6,078 bases of DNA from Bacteroidota bacterium. Its GTDB lineage: Bacteria; Bacteroidota; Ignavibacteria; Ignavibacteriales; Ignavibacteriaceae. The stretch covers positions 1 to 6,078 of the forward strand of contig JADFGB010000081.1 in NCBI GenBank assembly GCA_022567875.1. Direction: 5' to 3'. Below the pieces are notes generated by a model, which was not told where the DNA came from, made no database searches, and worked only from the letters and a program-made list of their open reading frames with translations. Shown piece by piece: positions 1 through 6,078 of this stretch. Made by a program: the position numbers and the translations under genes. Within the stretch, counting starts at the first letter, position 1, and each line of letters opens with the position of its first letter.

Positions 1-639
1 TTTGATGCAGACAAAAACAAACTTCAAATTTCCGTGCACGCAATAGGCAACAAAGCCAATGCATATATTTTAGATGTTTACTCCAAAATAAAAAAAGAAA
101 ATCCCGTTTGGGACCGAAGATTCAGAATTGAACACGCACAACATTTGCGAAAAGAGGATATTCCAAGATTTAATGAAATCGGTGTAATTGCTTCTGTCCA
201 ACCGGAACACTTGCTTGATGACGGAATTTGGGCTGCTAAAAGAATTGGTAATGAAAGAGCAAAACTGACTCATTTATATAAATCATTAATTGATGCAGGT
301 GCCGTTGTTGCATTCGGTACGGATTGGCCGGTTGTTGACTTAAATCCAATGTTGGGACTTTATGCTGCAGTTACACGCAGAACTTATGACGGAAAAAACC
401 CAAACGGTTGGCTGCCCGAACAAAAGATAACAATTGAGCAAGCTATAAAGTGCTATACAATTAATAGTGCTTATGCTGCATTTCAGGAAAATGTAAAAGG
501 AAGTATTGAGATTGGTAAACTTGCAGATATGGTAGTATTGAGTGATGATATACTTACAATTGATCCCATTAAAATAAAAGATGTTAAAGTTGATATGACA
601 ATTTTTGACGGGAAGATTGTTTATACAAGAAATAAATGA
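1..639 (+). CDS. YtcJ-type metal-dependent amidohydrolase, C-terminal part (5' end outside window)
   Basis: This is the last 212 residues of an amidohydrolase of the Amidohydro_3 / YtcJ (COG1574) group; the frame is open from the first base, so the start lies upstream of the window. The visible part carries the conserved sequence of the TIM-barrel active site: VHAIGN (His at visible residue 13), RIEHAQ (His 45) and FGTDWPV (Asp 108), which in this superfamily supply metal ligands and the catalytic aspartate. The tail, with [14 protein letters not shown] and ending in [10 protein letters not shown], is the typical return to the small beta-sandwich domain. Relatives hydrolyse amide or N-formyl bonds, but substrates differ widely and none can be assigned here. 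A GTG at 34-36 is only an internal valine codon. The gene ends with TGA at 637-639, converges on prmA and is followed by a hairpin terminator. Most of the protein, including the N-terminal HxH metal motif and any signal peptide, cannot be seen. Confidence 0.9.
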   Translation, partial: FDADKNKLQISVHAIGNKANAYILDVYSKIKKENPVWDRRFRIEHAQHLRKEDIPRFNEIGVIASVQPEHLLDDGIWAAKRIGNERAKLTHLYKSLIDAGAVVAFGTDWPVVDLNPMLGLYAAVTRRTYDGKNPNGWLPEQKITIEQAIKCYTINSAYAAFQENVKGSIEIGKLADMVVLSDDILTIDPIKIKDVKVDMTIFDGKIVYTRNK

Positions 640-673
640 ATTTCAGAGTTGGATAAATAAAATCTATGAGACT

Positions 674-729
674 AAACCTTCGACATATTGACTTTTCCGC
701 TGTGGCGGAAAACGTCGGAGGTTTTTCTT
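674..729 (+). terminator. Nested-hairpin intrinsic terminator in the convergent gap
   Basis: An inner perfect 8-bp stem (693-700 with 705-712) closes a TGTG loop, with arms TTTTCCGC and GCGGAAAA. An outer 11-bp stem pairs 674-684 (AAACCTTCGAC) with 714-724 (GTCGGAGGTTT), with one G-U pair. The right arm runs into TTTTT at 722-726 and then CTT, as expected for a rho-independent terminator of the amidohydrolase gene on the + strand. The two stems are joined by an uneven internal loop, 8 bases on the left and 1 on the right. Read on the minus strand, downstream of prmA, the same structure has only a short T-run belonging to the stem, so termination in that direction is possible but less convincing. 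The rest of 640-783 shows nothing I can name. Confidence 0.75.
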
Positions 730-783
730 GCAATATTTTTAACCTTTTGCTACAGAATAATACATTATAACACAGGGAAATTT

Positions 784-1641
784 TTATTCTGATTTAAAAA
801 CCAAGACCATCCATTCATCCATTTGTTTGGAATCAATTAAATTAAATCCCAGTGTATTATATTTATTTACGATATCATCTTTATCTTCTATTAATAACCC
901 TGATAAGATTAACGTTCCGTTTAACTTAATCCTTTTCATAAATTCTTCAGCAATACTTAGCAAAACATTCTTCTGAATGTTGGAAATTATAAGAGGAAAA
1001 TTCTTTTCGTCTACTTCTGCTATTTCACAATTTCTGATTTCAATTTTACTCTCTACATTATTTAACAGGCAGTTCTCTTTTCCATTTTCATAACACCAAT
1101 TATCATTATCGATTGCCAATGCCGACTCGGCACCTAATTTTACTGCAGCAATAGAAAGTATACCCGTACCCGAACCCACATCAAGTACCCTGTCTCCTTT
1201 CTGTAAATGTTTTTCCAACATAAGAGTTACAAGCCTTGTTGTTGCATGTTCACCCGTACCAAATGACATTTTTGGATCAATTGTTATTACTAATTCATTC
1301 CCCTTTTTTTCGTATTCTTTGAATGAAGGTTTGATAACAATTCTATCCGATATTTTTACAACCTTTAAATTCTTTTCCCATTCTTCATTCCAGTTTTTAT
1401 TTTTAATTATTTTTTCTTTAACTGTAAAATTTTCTACTAAGTCTTCTGTTTTTAGTTTGTTAAGCTGTTTAATAATTAAATTACAGTTTACTTTACTATC
1501 ATAAGAAGCAAACACATATAAGAAATTATCTTCTTCACTAATTCCTTTAATATCAACCTCCCAAAGAATACTGCTGAGTATTTCAGGGTTGAAAGGTTCA
1601 GCTATTATTTTATATCTTCTGAAATATTTTTCCACTTTCAT
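784..1641 (-). CDS. prmA: Ribosomal protein L11 methyltransferase PrmA
   Basis: This cytoplasmic class I SAM-dependent methyltransferase methylates amino groups of ribosomal protein L11. At 285 residues it is close to the usual PrmA length of about 290. The N-terminal 75 or so residues form the substrate-recognition domain, followed by the linker signature NWNEEWEKNLK (83-93). The PrmA-specific stretch IDPKMSFGTGEHATTRL (121-137) leads into the SAM-binding motif VLDVGSGTGILSI (152-164). The acidic residue after strand 2 is Asp 178 in AIDND. The motif IISNIQKNVLL (218-228), the LSGLL segment (246-250) and the C-terminal EWMVLVF (276-282) also match the family. The ATG at 1639-1641 is chosen because the protein then starts as PrmA proteins do. 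There is no good Shine-Dalgarno site: the five bases TATAA separate the start codon from a perfect palindrome. It is the last gene of the minus-strand set, 44 bases after the cyclase-like gene. Enzyme identity is very secure; E. coli prmA mutants are viable, so the gene is probably not essential here either. Confidence 0.95.
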   Translation of the reverse strand: MKVEKYFRRYKIIAEPFNPEILSSILWEVDIKGISEEDNFLYVFASYDSKVNCNLIIKQLNKLKTEDLVENFTVKEKIIKNKNWNEEWEKNLKVVKISDRIVIKPSFKEYEKKGNELVITIDPKMSFGTGEHATTRLVTLMLEKHLQKGDRVLDVGSGTGILSIAAVKLGAESALAIDNDNWCYENGKENCLLNNVESKIEIRNCEIAEVDEKNFPLIISNIQKNVLLSIAEEFMKRIKLNGTLILSGLLIEDKDDIVNKYNTLGFNLIDSKQMDEWMVLVFKSE

Positions 1642-1646
1642 TTATA

Positions 1647-1678
1647 AGTAACCCAGTTTTTTAAAAAACTGGGTTACT
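1647..1678. repeat. Perfect 32-base palindrome between the cyclase-like gene and prmA
   Basis: Each 16-base arm is AGTAACCCAGTTTTTT or its exact complement, with the centre between 1662 and 1663 and no spacer. In RNA it would form a stem with a core of ACCCAG/CTGGGT and an A-U rich top. It fills most of the 44-base gap, ending five bases before the prmA ATG on the minus strand and starting shortly after the stop codon of the upstream gene. Neither flank has a run of T outside the palindrome, so a classical terminator is not clearly supported. Other readings are an RNA stability element that separates prmA expression from the upstream genes, a hairpin that limits ribosome access to prmA, or a symmetric protein-binding site. 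The symmetry is observed; every role is inference. Confidence 0.85.
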
Positions 1679-1685
1679 ATTTATA

Positions 1686-2678
1686 TCAATAATTAAATTT
1701 TAGTGAATAAATAATATTTGTTAAAACATCACCAACCTGCTGAAGTGTTTCCACTCCAATGTTTTCTATTGTGTCTTTATCGGAATGCCAATAATTTCGT
1801 CTCTCAACAGGTGTATTTGCACCGATAAGTTCGGAATCAATTATATTGATTGTTCTAATTCCGGCTTGATTCAGTGGTATGTGATCGTCATAAATGGGTT
1901 GACTTGTGCTGAAGGTAAATTTATCAGCGCCAATTTCTACGGCTTTGTTCCAAAACATATTAACTATATCAGGTGCATAATCTTTTGAATTACTTTCGAT
2001 AGGGAATTGTGCTTCTTTATCACCTACCAAATCCAGCAGAACGGCAAATGCAGGATAGGTATCATTTATAATTTTTGTGGAATAATATTTTGAGCCTAAA
2101 CTGAAATTTGAAAGATCGGATTCCAACCCGTAATCTTCTCCGTCAAACAGAACAAGGTCGATGCCGTAATCAATTTTATTTTCACTTAAGATTCTCGCTA
2201 GTTCTAAAATTACACCTACACCGCTTGCACCGTCATTTGCACCTAATACAGGTAGTTTTCTTTTAGCAGGATCTTTAGCGTGTTCCGAACGTGGCCGGGA
2301 ATCCCAATGCGCGCATATCATTATTCTGTTTTTATTCTTCGGATTAAACTTGGCTATAATATTTGTAAGCTGAAGTTTTTCTCCGTTGTAACCCGTATAA
2401 GTAAAAGGTTGTTTTAATACCGTTTGTGTAAATTTACTAAGTGTATTCGTAAGGTAGTTCAATGCTGCAGCGTGTGCCATAGAGTTAGGGTTGCGAGGTC
2501 CGAACTTGATTTGTTCTTTTATGTATTGATATGCCTTCTTTGCTTCAAATGTTGGTATTACAAAATTAGTTTGTAATTCATATAGAGGTTTTGATACTTC
2601 AACTTTCTTTTCACTACAAGAATTAAATGTTAATACTGCTAATAATAATATTATAGAACTTATTTTTTTTAATAACAT
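1686..2678 (-). CDS. M28-family glutaminyl-peptide cyclotransferase-like lipoprotein
   Basis: A 330-residue zinc-dependent enzyme of the M28 fold, most like bacterial glutaminyl cyclases, which turn N-terminal glutamine of exported proteins into pyroglutamate. The N-terminus is a lipoprotein signal: charged MLLKK, a hydrophobic stretch, then TFNSC with the lipidated Cys at 21, so the protein should be membrane-anchored in the envelope. Key motifs in order are CAHWDSRPR (His 124, Asp 126), GANDGASGVG (Asp 149, expected zinc ligand), LFDGEDYG (Glu 181 as expected catalytic base, Asp 182 as ligand), LLDLVGDKEAQF (Asp 216), YDDHIPLNQAG (Asp 264-His 266) and YWHSDKDTIENI (Trp 297, His 298 as ligand). 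The LLDLVG, DDHIP and WHxxxD blocks match glutaminyl cyclases better than ordinary M28 aminopeptidases, although aminopeptidase activity cannot be excluded. The start has a TAGG site eight bases upstream, which overlaps the dacB stop. It follows dacB by nine bases. Confidence 0.85.
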   Translation of the reverse strand: MLLKKISSIILLLAVLTFNSCSEKKVEVSKPLYELQTNFVIPTFEAKKAYQYIKEQIKFGPRNPNSMAHAAALNYLTNTLSKFTQTVLKQPFTYTGYNGEKLQLTNIIAKFNPKNKNRIMICAHWDSRPRSEHAKDPAKRKLPVLGANDGASGVGVILELARILSENKIDYGIDLVLFDGEDYGLESDLSNFSLGSKYYSTKIINDTYPAFAVLLDLVGDKEAQFPIESNSKDYAPDIVNMFWNKAVEIGADKFTFSTSQPIYDDHIPLNQAGIRTINIIDSELIGANTPVERRNYWHSDKDTIENIGVETLQQVGDVLTNIIYSLKFNY

Positions 2679-2686
2679 TTTTTATA

Positions 2687-2690
2687 CCTA
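2687..2690 (-). promoter_or_regulatory. Shine-Dalgarno-like TAGG built from the dacB stop codon
   Basis: On the minus strand the dacB stop codon TAG (2690-2688) continues into G, giving TAGG eight bases before the ATG at 2676-2678. It supports that start for the cyclase-like lipoprotein and suggests translational coupling with dacB. The match is short, so this is a modest call. Confidence 0.45.
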
Positions 2691-4106
2691 TTTATATAAA
2701 CTTAAAATTGTACAAATAGAATCCTGTATATCCTGGGCAGGCTTAGATTTGCCGACATAATTCTGCATTAAAATAGTAAAAGCAAGTTTATCTCCGTTTG
2801 CTGCTGTAACATACCCTGAAATATTACTTACTCCACTTAATGTTCCTGTTTTTGCGTGAACATTTTTATACGCTTGACTAGTTAACATTCTGTCTTCCAA
2901 AGTACCATCCGCCCCTGCAATTGGCAATGAATTATAATATAAATTAAATAAATTGCTTTCTTTATTATGCATATATTTTAACAAATCAATTATCAAATCC
3001 GCAGTGATTAAATTATAGTGTGATACTCCCGAACCGTCAACTATTCTGTAATATTCCGGGTTGTGTCCAATCAAAGTGATAAGTCTATCTATTACTTTTA
3101 CTCCGTTTTCAGCAGTTGCGGGAAAGCCATAAAATTTTTCTGCAAGAGCATACAGTATCATTTCAGCACCAAGATTATTGCTTTCTTTGTTCGTTTTTAT
3201 AATTACAGAATCAAGCCCTCTATTTACTTTTGAAAATATTACTGCATTATTAGGAGTGGAAAGTGTATCTAAATTACCCGAATATTTAATATCCAATTTG
3301 TCTAATTTTTCTTTGAAAAGATCAATAAAAAAAAGTTCGGGACGAAATATATTTACTTCAGATGTATCAACATCATCTTTGTACGACTGGAAACCGTTAA
3401 CTAAAATTTTATTTTTTCTATTTATCCAGTCCCTAGAAACTTTAATTTTTGTTGAGTCACCTTTAATTGAAATAACATCGGTTATTGTTGAATAATATTT
3501 TGATTCGGGATAAAAAGTAACTTTTGATTGCTCTTTAATTTTTTGTGGTAATGTAAAAACCTGGATTGAGTTTTCGTTAATATTAAGCGAACTTAAATAT
3601 GGCGCACTTGTGGAAGGATCATCGTCCCACATCCAACCTTTACCCCAGAACAAAGAGTCCATAGAAGAAACATCTGCAAAAATACTTCCCGTAATTCTTT
3701 TCACTTTTAAATTCTTAAGCCCAACTAATAACGAATCTAAATCATCAACTTTAAAAAATGGATCGAACCCCCCTTTAATATAAATATCTCCGTATAGTGT
3801 GTTGTTAATTATTTGTCCGGTGTAATAAGCTTTAGTGCTGAATTTGTATTCTTGTCCAAGGAATAAAAGACCTGCTGCTGTAGTAAATAATTTTAAATTT
3901 GAAGCCGGGTGAAGCAGATAGGTGTTATTTTTTTTGTAAAGTATTGTTTGAGTCGATAGATCATAAACTTTTACGGCTGCAATAGCTCTATTAAATAAAG
4001 TGTCTTTAAGAATCGCATCAATTTGAACTGACAATTTTGTTGTTTTATGCTGAGCATTAGTTAAAGAAATAAAAAGGAGTATATATATAAACAACTTTAT
4101 CTTCAT
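2688..4106 (-). CDS. dacB: D-alanyl-D-alanine carboxypeptidase/endopeptidase (PBP4 family, peptidase S13)
   Basis: A 472-residue class C penicillin-binding protein that trims D-Ala from peptidoglycan stem peptides and cuts D-Ala-mDAP cross-links in the periplasm. A signal peptide is evident: MKIK, then a hydrophobic core to about residue 15, with likely cleavage after LTNA (residue 18), leaving Gln 19 as the new N-terminus. The serine-transpeptidase motifs are all present: HPASNLKLF with catalytic Ser 69 and Lys 72 (SxxK), SNN at 309-311 (SxN) and HAKTGTLSG with KTG at 419-421. The wide spacing between the first and second motifs is the inserted domains typical of S13 enzymes. Other family blocks are IYIKGGFDP (108-116) and VDGSGVSHYNLIT (356-368). 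The length is usual for PBP4. The ATG follows the TatD fusion stop by six bases; the best ribosome site is a weak TTGGA about nine bases upstream. No sign of truncation or loss of active-site residues. Confidence 0.93.
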   Translation of the reverse strand: MKIKLFIYILLFISLTNAQHKTTKLSVQIDAILKDTLFNRAIAAVKVYDLSTQTILYKKNNTYLLHPASNLKLFTTAAGLLFLGQEYKFSTKAYYTGQIINNTLYGDIYIKGGFDPFFKVDDLDSLLVGLKNLKVKRITGSIFADVSSMDSLFWGKGWMWDDDPSTSAPYLSSLNINENSIQVFTLPQKIKEQSKVTFYPESKYYSTITDVISIKGDSTKIKVSRDWINRKNKILVNGFQSYKDDVDTSEVNIFRPELFFIDLFKEKLDKLDIKYSGNLDTLSTPNNAVIFSKVNRGLDSVIIKTNKESNNLGAEMILYALAEKFYGFPATAENGVKVIDRLITLIGHNPEYYRIVDGSGVSHYNLITADLIIDLLKYMHNKESNLFNLYYNSLPIAGADGTLEDRMLTSQAYKNVHAKTGTLSGVSNISGYVTAANGDKLAFTILMQNYVGKSKPAQDIQDSICTILSLYK

Positions 4107-4112
4107 TACATG

Positions 4113-5477
4113 TTATCCAAAATATGGTCTTTCTCTAAAAGTTACACCGAGTTCATCTTCAGTAAACTTTCTTGCTTTTTCAATATCAATATTGTCAACT
4201 GTTACAATAGTCAAAACTACATTTTTGACAAACTGTTTTACCTTTTCAACAAAGTCTTTCATTTCAAAAAACATTTTTTTATCAATTCCCATAATTTGGG
4301 AATACTGCTCAGGGTCGGCGCTGTTTAAACTAACTGAAACTGTATCAATAATTCCTTTCATTTCTGGTGTTATATCTTTTTTGTTTATCACATTTCCATG
4401 ACCGTCTGTGTTCAGTCTTGTTAATCCGCCATTTTCTTTTACATATTTTGAAATCTCTTTAACGACTTCCCACCTTATTGTAGGTTCGCCGTAACCGCAA
4501 AAAACTATTTCATTATAGTTTTTAGGATCACCGATCTCTTGAATATATTTTTCAGCATCGGGCTCTTCGCTTTTTTTCATACTTAAATTATAACCTTTAA
4601 GTACCGCTTCATCTTCCCTTTCACAGAAATAACAATTAGCGTTACACCTGTTTGTAATATTAACATACAAATTTCCGTTCAATTGATAAGTGTAACTTAC
4701 TTTAGGTATCTCACCAATTCCGAAAAACTTAAATGCGTTATACGATGTTACCCGCCCTACATCTTCCAATGATATATTATGAATTTTAGTTATTTGCTCC
4801 GCAATTAGTTTTACATTTGCAGGCTCATTCCTTTTTCCTCTATGCGGTACGGGAGTTAAAAAGGGAGAATCCGTTTCAATCATTAATTTATTTAAAGGAA
4901 TATATTTTACAACTTCTCTTAATTCATCGGCTTTTTTGAATGTAATATTTCCTGTAAAAGATATGTAATGTCCCAAATCGAGTAGTCTTTTTGCTTTTGC
5001 TTTATCGCCGGAAAAACAATGAAACTGTGCTTTAAGATTTGTGCCTTTGTAAGATTTTATGATTTCATAAATATCGTCATCGGATTCTCTTGTATGAACT
5101 ACAATAGGCAGATTTAATTCAATTGCTAATTCTATTTGATCGCGAAAAGCTTCTTTTTGTTTTTCAACCGGTGAAAAGTCATAATAGTAATCCAATCCAA
5201 TCTCACCAATCGCTCTAATTTTATTGTGAGCTGCAAGTTCTTTTAATTTGTTAATCCAAGATTTATCCCAATTTTCTGAATCGTGGGGATGAACACCGAC
5301 AGCCCCATAAATAAATTCGTATTTCTCTGTTAAGCCTATCACTTCTTTTGCGGTTGCAATATCGGTTGCGGGAATTAAAATATTATCAATCCCTTCTTCT
5401 TTTGCTCTGCTTAAAACTTCGTCTAAGTCATCTTTAAAATTGGGATAAAAAAGGTGAGCGTGAGTATCTATGAACAT
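4113..5477 (-). CDS. TatD-family metallonuclease fused to a radical SAM domain
   Basis: A 454-residue two-domain protein. Residues 1 to about 255 are a complete TatD-family hydrolase with the usual metal-site residues: THAHLF (His 6, His 8), GEIGLDYYYD (Glu 92), VVHTRE (His 128), FHCFSG (His 153) and ETDSPFL (Asp 203). TatD proteins are magnesium-dependent DNases, with 3'-5' exonuclease activity shown for E. coli TatD. Residues from about 266 to 454 form a short radical SAM domain: NITNRCNANCYFC carries the CxxxCxxC cluster ligands Cys 278, 282 and 285, followed by VFCGYGEPT (325-333) and VSVSLNSAD (380-388). There is no extra C-terminal cluster domain, and the LGVTFRERPY end resembles the complete TatD-linked radical SAM family (TIGR04038), whose substrate is unknown. 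The start follows the purM stop by one base and has an AAAGG site six bases upstream. The radical SAM frame is continuous with TatD and has no internal stop. Confidence 0.93.
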   Translation of the reverse strand: MFIDTHAHLFYPNFKDDLDEVLSRAKEEGIDNILIPATDIATAKEVIGLTEKYEFIYGAVGVHPHDSENWDKSWINKLKELAAHNKIRAIGEIGLDYYYDFSPVEKQKEAFRDQIELAIELNLPIVVHTRESDDDIYEIIKSYKGTNLKAQFHCFSGDKAKAKRLLDLGHYISFTGNITFKKADELREVVKYIPLNKLMIETDSPFLTPVPHRGKRNEPANVKLIAEQITKIHNISLEDVGRVTSYNAFKFFGIGEIPKVSYTYQLNGNLYVNITNRCNANCYFCEREDEAVLKGYNLSMKKSEEPDAEKYIQEIGDPKNYNEIVFCGYGEPTIRWEVVKEISKYVKENGGLTRLNTDGHGNVINKKDITPEMKGIIDTVSVSLNSADPEQYSQIMGIDKKMFFEMKDFVEKVKQFVKNVVLTIVTVDNIDIEKARKFTEDELGVTFRERPYFG

Positions 5478-5478
5478 T

Positions 5479-6078
5479 TTATGCCTTTACAACTTTTCCG
5501 ATTAGAATCGGTTTCTCATTTATAGATTTTGCAGTCTCAAATATTTTTGCTTTATCAAATTCATCAGCTACAGTAACAAGTCCAATCCCTAGATTGAAAA
5601 CTCTCCTCATTTCTTCGTCATCAATATTCCCGGTTTCCTGTATAATTTTAAATATCGGTGGAACAATCCAAGCACTCCAATCAACTTCAAGTTTTAAATC
5701 ATCCGGTAAAATTCTGTTAGTGTTTGAAACAAGTCCGCCTCCCGTAATGTGTGAAAAACCTTTAATTGAAAAATTATTTTTGAGTAAAATAATTAAACTT
5801 AAATACGAGCGGTGAATATTCAGTAATTCCTCGCCTAAACTTTTAGTTAATCCTTCTGGTTTGTCATTAATAGAATATTTGGAGAACAAAACTTTTCTCG
5901 CAAGAGAATAGCCGTTTGTGTGCAGTCCCGTTGAAGGGAAACCAATTAAAATGTTTCCTTCACTAATTTCTTTACCGTTTATAACTTGTTCTTTTTCAAC
6001 AATGCCGACAATTGTACCAGATAAATCATATTCCGTTTCTTTATACAGTCCCGGCATTTCTGCGGTTTCACCCGCAAT
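5479..6078 (-). CDS. purM: Phosphoribosylformylglycinamidine cyclo-ligase (AIR synthase), C-terminal part (5' end outside window)
   Basis: This is the last 199 residues of PurM, which uses ATP to close formylglycinamidine ribonucleotide to aminoimidazole ribonucleotide in purine synthesis in the cytoplasm. The frame stays open to the window edge and begins with IAGETAEMPGLY, a hallmark PurM block; the ATG at 6055-6057 is therefore an internal Met of GETAEMPG, not the start. Further family motifs are FPSTGLHTNGYSLARKVL (visible residues 47-64), HITGGGL (110-116, the glycine-rich segment), and FNLGIGL (161-167). The C-terminus IGKVVKA is as expected. Full-length PurM is about 340 residues, so roughly 140 residues lie beyond the edge, including the start. 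It is the first visible gene of the minus-strand set, and its promoter is not in view. Identity is very secure. Confidence 0.95.
   Translation of the reverse strand: MAGETAEMPGLYKETEYDLSGTIVGIVEKEQVINGKEISEGNILIGFPSTGLHTNGYSLARKVLFSKYSINDKPEGLTKSLGEELLNIHRSYLSLIILLKNNFSIKGFSHITGGGLVSNTNRILPDDLKLEVDWSAWIVPPIFKIIQETGNIDDEEMRRVFNLGIGLVTVADEFDKAKIFETAKSINEKPILIGKVVKA
5484..5488 (-). promoter_or_regulatory. Shine-Dalgarno-like AAAGG inside the end of purM
   Basis: AAAGG lies six bases before the ATG at 5475-5477 on the minus strand, within the last codons of purM. It fixes the start of the TatD-radical SAM gene and, with the TAA-A-ATG junction, implies coupled translation of the two genes. It is the best ribosome site in the window. 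Confidence 0.6.

Noticed and set aside
750..783. TATAAT-like sequence on the minus strand in the convergent gap
   Set aside because: It lies just after the prmA stop codon and would read towards the end of the convergent gene. There is no clear -35 partner and no gene to serve, so it is likely chance in AT-rich DNA.
1319..1504. Open frame on the + strand inside prmA
   Set aside because: It lies wholly antisense to a secure prmA coding frame, has a low-complexity Phe/Ser/Leu-rich product and no recognisable motif.
3178..3495. 105-codon open frame on the + strand inside dacB
   Set aside because: It is antisense to a complete PBP4 gene with all active-site motifs, and its product shows no family features.
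4110..4401. Two overlapping + strand open frames opposite the radical SAM domain
   Set aside because: Both are antisense to the conserved radical SAM coding frame and contain only AT-driven Phe/Ser/Ile-rich sequence.
4113..4725. Possible separate radical SAM gene or a truncated radical SAM domain
   Set aside because: The frame is continuous with TatD with no stop or start signal at the junction, and the C-terminus resembles the natural end of the TatD-linked family, so it is neither a separate gene nor a fragment.
6055..6057. ATG as the purM start codon
   Set aside because: The frame continues upstream to the window edge and encodes IAGETAE, part of a conserved internal PurM block, so this Met is internal and the gene is cut by the edge.

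Overview
The window looks like chromosomal housekeeping DNA from an AT-rich, Gram-negative-type bacterium, probably in the Bacteroidota/Ignavibacteriota (Chlorobi-related) neighbourhood. The support is the very AT-rich codon use, weak or absent Shine-Dalgarno sites, a lipoprotein M28 enzyme that resembles bacterial glutaminyl cyclases of the Bacteroidota type, and a periplasmic PBP4-type peptidase. The lineage is an inference from style and family content, since the window has no rRNA gene or other taxonomic marker.

Layout: the left edge (1-639, + strand) is the 3' end of a YtcJ-type metal-dependent amidohydrolase. It converges on a five-gene set that fills the rest of the window on the minus strand. 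The 144-base convergent gap (640-783) holds a nested hairpin with a T-run that fits a terminator for the + strand gene. In transcription order, from right to left, the minus-strand genes are purM (partial, 6078-5479), a TatD nuclease fused to a radical SAM domain (5477-4113), dacB/PBP4 (4106-2688), an M28 glutaminyl-cyclase-like lipoprotein (2678-1686) and prmA (1641-784). The first three junctions are 1, 6 and 9 bases, with two Shine-Dalgarno-like sites inside or touching the previous stop codon, so these four genes are almost certainly co-transcribed. The last junction is 44 bases and contains a perfect 32-base palindrome that ends five bases before the prmA start codon.

Function: the set mixes purine synthesis (PurM), a nuclease plus a radical SAM enzyme of unknown substrate, cell-wall maturation (DacB), N-terminal protein modification in the envelope (cyclase-like lipoprotein) and ribosomal protein methylation (PrmA). 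No single pathway unites them. The two most informative points are the TatD-radical SAM fusion, a known but functionally unexplained pairing, and the predicted mature N-terminal glutamine of DacB, which sits directly upstream of a candidate enzyme that would convert it to pyroglutamate. I found no CRISPR array, insertion sequence, tRNA, rRNA or phage gene.
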